Source: Marinobacter sp. CHS3-4 (GTDB taxonomy: Bacteria > Pseudomonadota > Gammaproteobacteria > Pseudomonadales > Oleiphilaceae). From it: a stretch of DNA of 64,000 nucleotides. The stretch lies in NCBI RefSeq assembly GCF_030053415.1, contig NZ_JASGBJ010000003.1:1-64000 (forward strand). Reading direction: 5' to 3'. Under the pieces are notes generated by a model that had not been told where the DNA came from, made no database searches, and worked only from the letters and a program-made list of their open reading frames with translations. The translations under genes and the position numbers were made by a program. Below are positions 17,106 through 26,708 of this stretch, one piece after another (position 1 is the first letter of the stretch; each line of letters opens with the position of its first letter).

Positions 17106-18147
17106 GACTCGGTTCGTCGGTCTGGTGAAGAACCTGGTTTCGTCCATTGGCTTTGGCCAGATACAGCCGTTTGTCGGCTGCGCGTAGCATGGATCTCAGA
17201 TTTTCCCCGTCGCTGCCAAGTTCTGCGATGCCGCCGCTGGAAGTAATGTTCAGGGTCTTTCCTTCAAATCTGATCGCCATGGATGCAATGTCGCCCCGGA
17301 CCTTCTCCGCCACGTCCACAGCCTGAGCGCTTGTGGTGTTGGTCAGCAGCACACTGAACTCTTCGCCACCCATTCGCACGGGAAGGTCACTCGCGCGAAG
17401 GCTCTTTTTCAGCCGGTCTGTAATCTGTTGTAGCACCAGGTCTCCGGCCTCGTGGCCAAATTCATCGTTCACGGCTTTGAAGTGGTCGAGGTCAATCACC
17501 AGGATCGACAGGGGTGATTCTTCGCGCAGAGCCCGTTTCCGCTCCCGTTCGAACGTTTCCTGAAGCCGGGCGCGGTTGGCCAGGCCGGTCAGTGGATCGG
17601 TCTGGGCCAGTTCAAACAGGCGCAGTTCCGAGCGTTCCCGGGTGAGTTCATAAACATGAGAGAACGCCAGAACGCAGATCGCAATCAGTGATGTATTGGC
17701 GATGGGCAGTGCTTCCAGCATGGCTGGCTGATCCTGGTGCTTCACCCAGTAGAGAATGCCGACAAGAAACATGACAATGCCGGATAGGAGCAGCCCCTGA
17801 TGTCGGCCGAGCAGGAGATGTGACAGTATTGGAATGATCAGAACCCATCCGAACACCGAAGTGGTCGAGGTGGGCAGCATCATCGAAAAAAACATGGTAA
17901 CGCAGAAGAGGATCAGAAAAATCCAGGCCCAATATTCAATTTTGTCTGTGGTTCGAATGACAAAGAGCAGTGAACCGGCAAAAATCACCATGACGATTTC
18001 GGCAACGGCCAGCGGCCAGTGGTCTCTGGCGAGATTGAGCGTGGCGAATAACGCGCCGGCGACAATGGTAAGCACTAAAACGGCTTGTAGAACCGCTTTG
18101 CGATAGGGCCTTGCCAGGGCGCGTAAGGATTCGCTCCGGGAGTCCAT
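17089..18147 (-). CDS. Membrane diguanylate cyclase (six-helix sensor plus GGDEF)
   Basis: This 352-residue protein has about six membrane helices in its first 180 residues and a GGDEF domain from about 190. The active site reads MGGEEF. The product-inhibition I-site RASD sits five residues before it, so feedback control by c-di-GMP is likely intact. It should make c-di-GMP from two GTP at the inner membrane. The sensory region is of no family I recognise. I chose ATG at 18147; the longer reading upstream has no hydrophobic or family content. The 3' end overlaps the SulP gene by 17 bases, tail to tail. Confidence 0.88.
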   Translation of the reverse strand: MDSRSESLRALARPYRKAVLQAVLVLTIVAGALFATLNLARDHWPLAVAEIVMVIFAGSLLFVIRTTDKIEYWAWIFLILFCVTMFFSMMLPTSTTSVFGWVLIIPILSHLLLGRHQGLLLSGIVMFLVGILYWVKHQDQPAMLEALPIANTSLIAICVLAFSHVYELTRERSELRLFELAQTDPLTGLANRARLQETFERERKRALREESPLSILVIDLDHFKAVNDEFGHEAGDLVLQQITDRLKKSLRASDLPVRMGGEEFSVLLTNTTSAQAVDVAEKVRGDIASMAIRFEGKTLNITSSGGIAELGSDGENLRSMLRAADKRLYLAKANGRNQVLHQTDEPSLSTAL

Positions 18148-18294
18148 GAATTGTAATCTTCCAGAGTTTTGGTGGCACCCGGCAGAGACATGTGGGTGTG
18201 TGGAGTAAATAAGCAAAATATGGTCGCAATTCTGGCGTGCTATTTCACGCTGGATCTGCACTTCCTAGACTAAAGTACGACCTGAGACCTTGTA

Positions 18295-19566
18295 ATGGTA
18301 AGACGTTTCCTTCCGTTGATTATTCTCGCCCTTGGTGTTGGCGGCTTTCTGTTGTTAAAGCTTTCCCGGCCCGAGCCTGTCGCCGTTGAAGCCCAGGAGA
18401 GGGCTTGGCTGGTAGATACCAAGATCATTGAGCCCCAAACGCACACGCCGATATTGCCGCTTTACGGGCAGTTGGTGGCGCCGGAGCAGATTCGGCTGAC
18501 CTCGCCACTGTCGGGTCGAATTGGTGAACGGCCCGTTCATGAAGGTCAGGCCGTTGGGAAAGGCGAACTTCTGATCGCCCTCGACAGCGCCGACGTGCAG
18601 CCCCAACTGGATAGGGCGCGGGCGGATGTAACGGATCTGGAAGCACAGATCGAGTCTGAAAATATTCGCTTTGCCAACGACAAGCAGGCCCTGGCTAGCG
18701 AAAAGGCGATTCTGGACAGTGCTCGTCGAAAATACGAGCGAACTCAATCCCTGGTGAATCGTAATCTGACGTCTCAGGAAAATCTGGATGCGGCGTCAGA
18801 CGCCCTTTCGCGGGCACGGTTAACGGTCACGTCCCGACAGCGCGCCATCGACGAGCACCCCGCACGTCTGAAAAGCCTGAATGCCCGACTGCAACGGGCG
18901 AAGGCGGCGCTGGCAACCACTGAACTGGATGCAGAGCGTGCGGTTATCGAGGCGCCTTTCGACGGTGTGGTCACCGATATACAGGTGGCCCCTGGCGACC
19001 GGGTGAATCAGAACGCACCGTTGTTGTCGATCTATCCCAACACGGGGCTGGAATTGCGGGCGACGGTGCCTGATCGTTACCGGGCCGAATTGTTGTCTGC
19101 GCTGTCCAGTGGCCAAACCCTGGAAGCGGTGACCGAAGACGGTCGGCATCGGTTTGTACTTGATCGGTTTGCGGGTACCAGTGCGCCATCTGGCACCGAG
19201 GCCATCCTGTCTCTGCGCTCCCAGGCAGGGGGCGAAGACCACGGTCTGCGTCCGGGTGGCTTGCTGCCTGTAAGCCTGCAACGGCCCTCCGTACCCTCTT
19301 CCGTGGCTGTTCCTTACAGCGCTCTATATGGCAGCAACAGTGTCTACCTGATGTCTGAAGATCGCCGAATGCAGCGAGTCCAGGTTGAGCGGCAGGGCGA
19401 AGTGCCCGTGCAGAATGGCGAACGCCACGTGCTGGTGGCAAGCGATGACCTGGCAGCGGGGCGCGCCCTGATTACTACCCACTTGCCCAATGCCATGAGC
19501 GGATTGAAGGTTCAGGTGGCCGGTAACGGTGACAGCAAAGACAGCAGCGCCGGAGCCGAAGAATGA
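18295..19566 (+). CDS. RND efflux periplasmic adaptor (HlyD/membrane fusion family)
   Basis: This 423-residue protein has an N-terminal membrane anchor (residues 4-21) and the lipoyl/barrel-sandwich half-motif SPLSGRIGERPVHEGQAVGKGELL near 70. A long alpha-hairpin follows (about 100-205, rich in Ala/Arg/Leu), then the second half-motif IEAPFDGVVTDIQVAPGDRV and beta-barrel and proximal domains. It links the RND pump to an outer-membrane channel. No channel gene is present here, so it probably uses one encoded elsewhere. Its stop overlaps the pump start by four bases (ATGA). Confidence 0.9.
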   Translation: MVRRFLPLIILALGVGGFLLLKLSRPEPVAVEAQERAWLVDTKIIEPQTHTPILPLYGQLVAPEQIRLTSPLSGRIGERPVHEGQAVGKGELLIALDSADVQPQLDRARADVTDLEAQIESENIRFANDKQALASEKAILDSARRKYERTQSLVNRNLTSQENLDAASDALSRARLTVTSRQRAIDEHPARLKSLNARLQRAKAALATTELDAERAVIEAPFDGVVTDIQVAPGDRVNQNAPLLSIYPNTGLELRATVPDRYRAELLSALSSGQTLEAVTEDGRHRFVLDRFAGTSAPSGTEAILSLRSQAGGEDHGLRPGGLLPVSLQRPSVPSSVAVPYSALYGSNSVYLMSEDRRMQRVQVERQGEVPVQNGERHVLVASDDLAAGRALITTHLPNAMSGLKVQVAGNGDSKDSSAGAEE

Positions 19567-22500
19567 GGCGTCGCCGGGGCATCATCGGTTTCTTTGTTCA
19601 TCATCGGGTCGCCGCCAACCTGGTCATGTTGGTGATGCTGTTGGGCGGTGCGTTGTCCCTGTCCCGCATGAACATTCAATTCTTCCCGACCTTTGCACTG
19701 GATGTGGTGAGTGTTCGGGTCGTCTGGAGTGGTGCTTCGGCGGAAGACGTGGAGCAGGGGATTACCAACCCGCTGGAGCAGCGGCTGCGAAGTATTCAGG
19801 GTATGAAGAAAATGACGTCCACGTCGGCCCAGGGCGTGTCGTCCATTACCCTGGAATTTGTGGAAGGCAGCAATCCGATTCAGGCCCTGGACGATGTGCG
19901 ACAGAAGGTGGATGAATTCACCAACCTGCCCGCCGAAGCCGAGGAACCACAGGTCACGAGGGTAGAACGGTACGAACCGGTCGGCCGGCTTATGGTGTTC
20001 GGAGATCTTGACCGGTACGAGTTGCGGCAATTGGTTTATCGCTTTGAAGACGAGTTACTGTCACGAGGGATCGACCGGGTGTCCATCTCTGGTCTCCCGG
20101 AGCAACAGATCAGCATTGATGTGCCAGTGGAAACGCTGGAAACCCTGGGGCTGTCACTGGAACAGATTGCGAGCCGGGTCGGAGCAATCTCCCGGGATCT
20201 GCCGGCCGGCATGATGGCGCAGCAGGATTCCACCCGCGAACTGCGTTCTGTAGAGCAGCGTCGCAATCCGCAGGATTTCGAGAACATTCCGGTTCTTAGC
20301 GATCAGCGCACTCAGCTGGCGTTGGGGGATATCGCCAGAATTCGCCAGGAAGCCCGTGACAGTCAGGTGACCATGAGTCAGAACGGTCTCCCTGCGGTGG
20401 AGTTGCAGTTGCAGCGGGCCGAAGACGGGAATTCGCTGGAAGCTGCTGAAGTACTGGATCGTTGGTTGAAAGAGACGCGCCCCACGCTGCCGCCTGGTGT
20501 TGGTCTGGAAGTGTATGACGAAACCTGGCAGCTCATTGACGACCGTATTTCGTTGCTGATCAAGAACGGCTTCGGTGGCCTGGTGCTGGTCGTGATCCTT
20601 TTGTATCTGTTTCTGCCCGGTCGCGTCGCTTTCTGGGTGGCAGTAGGTATACCCACCGCGTTTCTGGCCGCGATGGCGGTGCTGTGGGGCATTGGCGGCT
20701 CCATCAACATGATTTCCCTGTTTGCCCTGATTATGGCTTTGGGTGTGATCGTGGATGACGCCATTGTGGTGGGGGAAGATGCAGACGCGCACGCCCGTAT
20801 GGGCGAGGAGTCCATATATGCGTCGGAGGGCGCTGCCAAACGCATGGTGTGGCCGGTGTTGGCGTCCTCCCTGACCACCGTGGCTGCCTTCATGCCGCTG
20901 CTGGTGGTGGGTGGTGTGATCGGGAACATTCTCGGAGATATCCCCCTGGTGATGATCTGCGTGCTGGTGGCGTCGCTGATGGAATGTTTCATTGTGCTGC
21001 CCGCGCACCTGCGCCATGCGTTTGTCCCGCGTGGGAAGAAGCGAACGGCGGACGCCCCGGCGCCTGAACGCGGCCCGATTGATCGAATCAGGCAAGGCTT
21101 TGAACGGCGTTTTGACCGCTTCCGCGACGGCCGATTCCGAGCCATGTCACGCTACACGCTGGAGCATCGGGGCATTACGCTGGCCAGTGCCCTGGCCCTG
21201 GCATTGTTGACGGCTGGCCTGCTGGCGGGCGGCAAGCTGGGGTTCAATTTCTTCCCTACGCCGGAACCGTCGATTCTGTATGCCAATGCCAGCTTCGTGG
21301 CGGGCACTAACCAGACGGCCGTGGACGAGTTCCTGGCGGACCTGGAACAGGCATTGAACGAAACCGAAGAGGCCCTGGGCGGCGATCTGGTGCTGAACGC
21401 CATGACCAGTCACGGCAGCACTCGGGGCTCCGCTGGCTCCAGCCGCACCGGCAACGAATTGGGTTCCATGCTGGTGGAACTCACGCCATCCGATGGCCGT
21501 TCGGTCCGCAATCCGGAATTCATTCGCCAGTGGCGTGACCGGCTCGACCTGCCCGCCGGGCTGGACAATCTTAATATTACCGAGCGCCAGTCCGGCCCAC
21601 CGGGTCGGGATGTGAACGTGCGTTTGACCGGTGATGACGCCATCGCGTTGAAGAAAGCCGCGGAGTCTCTGGCGCAATCCATAGCCACTCTTCCGGGTGT
21701 GCTGGATACCGAAGACGACATGCCCTGGGGGCGCGAACAGCTGATCTATCAGGTCAGTGCCCAGGGTGAGGCTCTGGGCCTGACCACCAACGAGCTGGGC
21801 CGGCAGCTGAGGGCGGCATTCGACGGCAGGATCGCCCAGATCTATCAGGACGGCCGCGATGAAGTGGAAGTCAGGGTTCAGCTACCGCAAGCCCAGCGTG
21901 AGCGCATGTCAACGCTGTCGCGGTTGTCCATCCGGGTGCCGGATGGGCGTTTTGTCCCCCTGACGCAGGTTATGAATCTGGACCACAGGCAGGGCTTTCA
22001 GGCTTTGCGTCATGCCGATGGCGAGCTGGCGGTGGAAGTGACAGCGTCGCTCAACACTCGCATCAGCACCACCGATGAGATCCTGGCCAGCCTAGAGGAA
22101 AACGTACTGCCGTCTCTGGTCAAAGAATACAACCTCAATTACAGCTTTGAGGGGCGTTCTGCAGACCAGAGGGAGACCCTGGACGACATGCGTACCGGCC
22201 TGATGATCGGGCTTGGCCTGATGTACGTAGTTTTAACCTGGGTGTTCGCATCCTGGAGCCTGCCGTTGATCGTTATGGCCATTATCCCCTTTGCGCTGGT
22301 CGGTGCGCTGATCGGCCATTGGCTGATGGGGTTGCAGCTCACCATCCTGTCACTGTTCGGTCTGTTTGGCCTGTCGGGCATCGTGGTGAACAACGCCATC
22401 ATCCTGGTCGCGTTTTATAACCATCAACGCAGCAAAGGCCTGGGTATTACTGACGCGCTGAACGAGGCGGCGGTTCAGCGAGTGCGAGCGGTATTGCTGA

Positions 22501-22727
22501 CCTCTCTTACGACAATTGGCGGCCTGTTGCCGCTGTTGTTCGAGACGTCTCTACAGGCGCAGTTCCTGATTCCCATGGCGACGTCCATTGCGTTCGGGCT
22601 TGGCCTGTCAACGCTGCTGGTACTGGCTGTTATCCCGGCATTACTGTCCTATCTGGAACAGTTCCGTGAATGGCGTGCGCGGCACGAAGGCAACCAGGAG
22701 CCACACACCGAAGCGACCCAAGGTTGA
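19563..22727 (+). CDS. RND family efflux permease (AcrB/MdtB-like)
   Basis: This 1054-residue inner-membrane proton-driven pump has 12 predicted helices and two large periplasmic loops. The helix 4 motif GVIVDDAIVVGEDAD carries the paired aspartates used in proton relay. The C-terminal half repeats the pattern (LSGIVVNNAIILVAFYN). It belongs to the multidrug (HAE-type) branch, but the substrate cannot be read from sequence. It starts inside the adaptor stop, and the next gene (ABC ATPase) begins seven bases after its stop. That points to a single transcript combining proton-driven and ATP-driven export. Confidence 0.93.
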   Translation: MRRRRGIIGFFVHHRVAANLVMLVMLLGGALSLSRMNIQFFPTFALDVVSVRVVWSGASAEDVEQGITNPLEQRLRSIQGMKKMTSTSAQGVSSITLEFVEGSNPIQALDDVRQKVDEFTNLPAEAEEPQVTRVERYEPVGRLMVFGDLDRYELRQLVYRFEDELLSRGIDRVSISGLPEQQISIDVPVETLETLGLSLEQIASRVGAISRDLPAGMMAQQDSTRELRSVEQRRNPQDFENIPVLSDQRTQLALGDIARIRQEARDSQVTMSQNGLPAVELQLQRAEDGNSLEAAEVLDRWLKETRPTLPPGVGLEVYDETWQLIDDRISLLIKNGFGGLVLVVILLYLFLPGRVAFWVAVGIPTAFLAAMAVLWGIGGSINMISLFALIMALGVIVDDAIVVGEDADAHARMGEESIYASEGAAKRMVWPVLASSLTTVAAFMPLLVVGGVIGNILGDIPLVMICVLVASLMECFIVLPAHLRHAFVPRGKKRTADAPAPERGPIDRIRQGFERRFDRFRDGRFRAMSRYTLEHRGITLASALALALLTAGLLAGGKLGFNFFPTPEPSILYANASFVAGTNQTAVDEFLADLEQALNETEEALGGDLVLNAMTSHGSTRGSAGSSRTGNELGSMLVELTPSDGRSVRNPEFIRQWRDRLDLPAGLDNLNITERQSGPPGRDVNVRLTGDDAIALKKAAESLAQSIATLPGVLDTEDDMPWGREQLIYQVSAQGEALGLTTNELGRQLRAAFDGRIAQIYQDGRDEVEVRVQLPQAQRERMSTLSRLSIRVPDGRFVPLTQVMNLDHRQGFQALRHADGELAVEVTASLNTRISTTDEILASLEENVLPSLVKEYNLNYSFEGRSADQRETLDDMRTGLMIGLGLMYVVLTWVFASWSLPLIVMAIIPFALVGALIGHWLMGLQLTILSLFGLFGLSGIVVNNAIILVAFYNHQRSKGLGITDALNEAAVQRVRAVLLTSLTTIGGLLPLLFETSLQAQFLIPMATSIAFGLGLSTLLVLAVIPALLSYLEQFREWRARHEGNQEPHTEATQG

Positions 22728-22734
22728 TTTGACG

Positions 22735-23412
22735 ATGTATGCGAAACATCGGGCGCAGGTATCGGTTGAAGGCCTGTCCAAGCGGTACATCAGCGGTGAG
22801 GATCGGGTTCAGGTCCTCGATAACCTGTCGTTTACGGTGCCTGCCTCGGAATCACTGGCCATCGTTGGGCGCTCTGGATCCGGAAAAAGCACGTTGCTTA
22901 ACCTTCTTTGCGGTCTGGAACATGCCGATACCGGGAAAGTTATTTTGGCGGGCCAGGAGTTCGAGGCAACCCAGCCTACCGAGGTTCTGCGCCCGCGCTG
23001 GGCACAGTTGCGTCGGCAAGCCATTGGAGTGGTGTTTCAGGAAGCCAACCTGATGCCTGCCATGACGCTGGCGGAAAACGTTCAGCTTCGCGCCAGCCTG
23101 GCAGGTCAATCGTCTGGCGATGACATCCGCTGGCTGGAACTGCTGGGGGTGGGCGCCGAAGCCAACCGTTACCCGGATCAAGTGTCAGGCGGCCAGCGGC
23201 AGCGTGCTGCATTGGCCATGGTATTTGCCATGAAGCCTGCATTGATTTTGGCCGACGAACCGACGGGCAGTCTGGATTTGCACACCGCAGACGACGTCGC
23301 TGATCGGCTTTTCGAGGTGCAACGCCAGACGGGCTGTACCCTGCTGTTGGCCACCCACGATCCGTCGCTGGCTGGCCGATGCCACCACCAGCTTAATCTC
23401 GGCGGCGGCTGA
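22735..23412 (+). CDS. ABC transporter ATP-binding protein (LolD/MacB-type)
   Basis: This 225-residue ATPase has Walker A (GRSGSGKST), Q-loop (VVFQEANL), signature (VSGGQRQRAALA), Walker B (LILADEPTGSLD) and H-loop (LLATHD). The sequence is closest in pattern to the LolD/MacB group, whose partners are FtsX-like permeases that move substrates outward or work by mechanotransmission. I chose ATG at 22735 because the upstream reading lies inside the pump gene. The permease starts four bases after its stop. Confidence 0.92.
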   Translation: MYAKHRAQVSVEGLSKRYISGEDRVQVLDNLSFTVPASESLAIVGRSGSGKSTLLNLLCGLEHADTGKVILAGQEFEATQPTEVLRPRWAQLRRQAIGVVFQEANLMPAMTLAENVQLRASLAGQSSGDDIRWLELLGVGAEANRYPDQVSGGQRQRAALAMVFAMKPALILADEPTGSLDLHTADDVADRLFEVQRQTGCTLLLATHDPSLAGRCHHQLNLGGG

Positions 23413-23416
23413 TCCC

Positions 23417-26400
23417 ATGATCATCAGAGCCATGACCAGTCACTACCGGCGCCACCCGCTGCAACTGCTGGCGCTGGCATTGATGATTGTTGTGGCCACC
23501 ATGCTCTGGACCGGGGTATCCGTTCTCACCGGGCAGGCCAGGGACAGTCTGCAAGTCAGTGAAGCGTCGGTGGCGCCCCAGTATTCGGTGGTTCGGGAAG
23601 ATGGCCAGCCCGTGACGGTCGCCGATTTTGTCACGCTCAGGCGCGCCGGTATCTGCGTTGCACCCTGGCTGGAATCGTCGGATGGGCCTGGTAATGCCTC
23701 CGTGATCGGCATTGATGCGCTGGCGATGGCCTGTCTGAGTTCGGCACCGGGCGGCTCCAGACAGCCGATGGAAGGCGAGCCTTTTGTTGATATTGGTCAG
23801 GTTGCGGACGGTCAGGGGCGCTTGTCTTTGCTGGCCGATTCGGAAGATCAGGCCCTGCCAGCGGGATATCATTACCGGGAATTTCGTCTTGGCCCTGCCA
23901 CAGGCGAACTGGCGGACAGCTTTCTGTTGAATCTGGATGCGCTCAGCTTGCTGGTTCTGTTCATTACCGGTTTGCTGGTGCGCAGTGTCTACCACCTTGG
24001 CCTTGCCCAGAGACGCAGCAGTTTTACGCTGCTGGAACGGTTTGGTGTCTCGCAAAGGCGGGTTGACCGCCTGCTGATCGTCGAATTGGTCGCCCTGACG
24101 CTGGTATGCGTGGTGCCTGGGGTATGGCTGGGCCAGGCGTTGGCGAACCGGCTGGGGCAGGGATTTGGCCAGGCCTTGGCCAGTTTGTTCGACGTGTCCC
24201 TGTATGCCGGCGTCAGCGGCCCCGTTGCCTGGCAGGCGATGATGGTCATGGTGGCGCTGGTGCTTGGCGTTTGTCTGCTTGACCGGGTGCTTCCTGTTCG
24301 GGCGCTAAAAGCGTCACCATGGCTGTTGATTGCGGTCGCTGTTGCTGGTCTGACGCTCGTTGTTTCGGCGGCCTCACTGGTCTGGGTGTTTGTGGGAACC
24401 GCCCTGGTATTTGCCGGGTTAGGCGGCTTGGCTCCGCGGTTGCTCGCCAGTCTTGCCGATCGGGTGGCGAGGCGTCTGCCGCAGAGCCCGCATTCACCTC
24501 TTTCTCGTTGGCGTTTTCGGGAGTTGGGGGTGATGTTCCGGAATCTGGCGTTGCCCGTGGTGGCCCTTCAATTTGCCATGGCCACGGTGTTGGCGGTTCA
24601 GGCGCTGGTCACCACCTTTGAAAACACCTTCGATACCTGGCTGGAGCAACGGCTGGCGGCAAAGGTCTATGTGGAAGTGCCGGATGGCGCCGAGGGTCAG
24701 TTGGGTGCGGCTGCTTTGTCGGACCTGGAGGGCATCGGTGACTGGCACTGGGTGCGCCGAACCCAGGCACAGTTGCCGGGCGCAGACGGCCCCTCATCCG
24801 GCGTGACCGCGGACGTTCTGGCCCTGTCGCCCATTACCGATCTGGTGACTGATTGGACCTTGCTGGCCTCGGTTGATCGTCCCTGGGCCGCTCTTGAATC
24901 CGGAGCGGTGATGGTTAACGAACAACTGGCACGGCGTCAGCAACTCTCGCTGGGTCAGCGGGTTCAATATGAAGTGGATGGCCGGCCGATGACCGCGAAC
25001 GTCGCGGCGATTTACGCGGATTACGGCCGTCCGTCGGGGGAGCTTTTGATCCATGGGGATTTTCTGCCGAACGATCTGACTCCGTCTTTTCAGAGTTTCT
25101 CCATCAATCCCGGCCAGCCGTCGGTTGAAGGGGTTGCCAATGCCCTGAAGGCCGCCTGGCAGGCAGAGGATTTGACGGTACGAGATAACGACAGCATTCA
25201 GGCGCTGGCCAGTCAGGTGTTTCAACAGACCTTTCTGCTGACCCGTGCCATTAGCCTGCTGACGCTGGTGCTTGCCTCTCTGTCGCTGCTGGTGATGGGC
25301 TGGGTGTTTTTCGCCACTCGGGCGCGTTATTTCGATTTGCTGGGGGTCTGGGGTGTGTCTGACTCAGCGGTTCGCGGTGAGTTGCGTCGGCTTGCCCTGC
25401 TGCTTTGTGCCGGCGTAACCGTCGTTGCCCTGCCGCTGGGTGTCTGGCTGACCTGGGTGCTGGTCAGCCGGATTAATCCGCTGGCGTTTGGCTGGTCGCT
25501 GCCGATGGCCATTTACCCGATGTTCTGGGTTGAACTGATGGTGATGATGGCATTGATTGGACTGGCAATTGCCTGGCTCATCGGGCGCAAAATCAGGCCC
25601 GCTGCTTCTGTAAACCCGGTGTTGGGGCTGGTTTTCCTGACACTGATGGCGTGTACCGAAGCGCCCGAACCGCAGGGCTTTGCTGGCCTTGCTGAGTCTG
25701 TCGGCCAGGACGGCCCCCATGAGTACCTGCAACCCGCCCCGGGAGATACTCTGACGTTTCCAGGTGACCTTGGGCCGCATCCGCAGCATCGCATCGAATG
25801 GTGGTACCTGACGGCCAATCTGCGAACGGCCGACGGCCAGCCCCTGGGCGTTCAATGGACACAGTTTCGTCAGGCTCTGAAGCCGCGTCCTGCTAGCGCA
25901 CCCGCGCCAGCGCCCGAGCAATGGCCTCTGGAGTCTGCATGGATGGCTCACGCCGCCGTGTCGCTCGATGGCGAACACCGTTTTTCCGAGCGCCTGGCCA
26001 GGGGGGATGTGGGGCACGCTGGCGCCGTGGCATCACCCTTCGAGGTATGGCTCGATGACTGGTGGTTGAGACAAAAGGAATCATCCGATGATTGGCATCT
26101 GACCGTGGACGCCAATGATTGGGCTTACGATCTGCGCCTGGCCAATACCGACAAGCGGGTAACCCATGGTGATGATGGGTTTAGCGCCAAATCCCATGAC
26201 GGCAAGGGCTCTATGTATTTCAGCCTGACGAATCTTGAGATTACGGGCACGGTCACCCTTGATGGCACTACCTATGAAGTTCAGGGTCAGGGCTGGTTTG
26301 ATCGGGAGTGGAGCAGCCAGTTTCTGAAAGCCGGTCAGCAGGGCTGGGACTGGTTTGCGCTGCACCTCGAGGGTGGCCACAAACTGATGGCGCTTCGTTT

Positions 26401-26701
26401 GCGGGAAGATCAAGGTGACTTTCTGTCCGGGACCTGGGTTCGGCCGGATGGTACCGCGACGTCACTCGCACCTGATCAGATCGAATTGGCGGGTCAGCGC
26501 TGGCATGAGTCGGAACAGGGGCGTGTGCCCCGAAGTTTCAATCTGACCATCCCCGCCCTGGGCGTCGATCTCAGCATCACGGCGCCCAGGGGCGATTACT
26601 GGAACGCCGGGCTTTATCCTTATTGGGAGAGCCCGGTGAGTGTGAGCGGGTCCCACTCCGGCGTGGGTTACATGGAATTGACCGGCTACGGCAGCCAGTA
26701 G
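23417..26701 (+). CDS. FtsX-like ABC permease fused to an AttH/CrtC-like lipocalin domain
   Basis: This 1094-residue protein is usually two genes in relatives. Residues 1-735 form an ABC3-type permease with two FtsX-like membrane blocks (helices near 15-35, 175-200, 220-300 and 590-720) and large periplasmic domains. Residues 734-745 are a hydrophobic segment ending in a perfect lipobox, LMAC, with Cys746. The rest (760-1094) is an AttH/hydroxyneurosporene-synthase-like domain (HRIEWWYLTANL, GQGWFDREWSSQ, KLMALRLR). In other bacteria the AttH part is a separate lipoprotein encoded after the permease. A GTG at 25619 could start it internally, but no ribosome site is visible. See findings. Confidence 0.85.
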   Translation: MIIRAMTSHYRRHPLQLLALALMIVVATMLWTGVSVLTGQARDSLQVSEASVAPQYSVVREDGQPVTVADFVTLRRAGICVAPWLESSDGPGNASVIGIDALAMACLSSAPGGSRQPMEGEPFVDIGQVADGQGRLSLLADSEDQALPAGYHYREFRLGPATGELADSFLLNLDALSLLVLFITGLLVRSVYHLGLAQRRSSFTLLERFGVSQRRVDRLLIVELVALTLVCVVPGVWLGQALANRLGQGFGQALASLFDVSLYAGVSGPVAWQAMMVMVALVLGVCLLDRVLPVRALKASPWLLIAVAVAGLTLVVSAASLVWVFVGTALVFAGLGGLAPRLLASLADRVARRLPQSPHSPLSRWRFRELGVMFRNLALPVVALQFAMATVLAVQALVTTFENTFDTWLEQRLAAKVYVEVPDGAEGQLGAAALSDLEGIGDWHWVRRTQAQLPGADGPSSGVTADVLALSPITDLVTDWTLLASVDRPWAALESGAVMVNEQLARRQQLSLGQRVQYEVDGRPMTANVAAIYADYGRPSGELLIHGDFLPNDLTPSFQSFSINPGQPSVEGVANALKAAWQAEDLTVRDNDSIQALASQVFQQTFLLTRAISLLTLVLASLSLLVMGWVFFATRARYFDLLGVWGVSDSAVRGELRRLALLLCAGVTVVALPLGVWLTWVLVSRINPLAFGWSLPMAIYPMFWVELMVMMALIGLAIAWLIGRKIRPAASVNPVLGLVFLTLMACTEAPEPQGFAGLAESVGQDGPHEYLQPAPGDTLTFPGDLGPHPQHRIEWWYLTANLRTADGQPLGVQWTQFRQALKPRPASAPAPAPEQWPLESAWMAHAAVSLDGEHRFSERLARGDVGHAGAVASPFEVWLDDWWLRQKESSDDWHLTVDANDWAYDLRLANTDKRVTHGDDGFSAKSHDGKGSMYFSLTNLEITGTVTLDGTTYEVQGQGWFDREWSSQFLKAGQQGWDWFALHLEGGHKLMALRLREDQGDFLSGTWVRPDGTATSLAPDQIELAGQRWHESEQGRVPRSFNLTIPALGVDLSITAPRGDYWNAGLYPYWESPVSVSGSHSGVGYMELTGYGSQ

Positions 26702-26708
26702 CGGCGTC

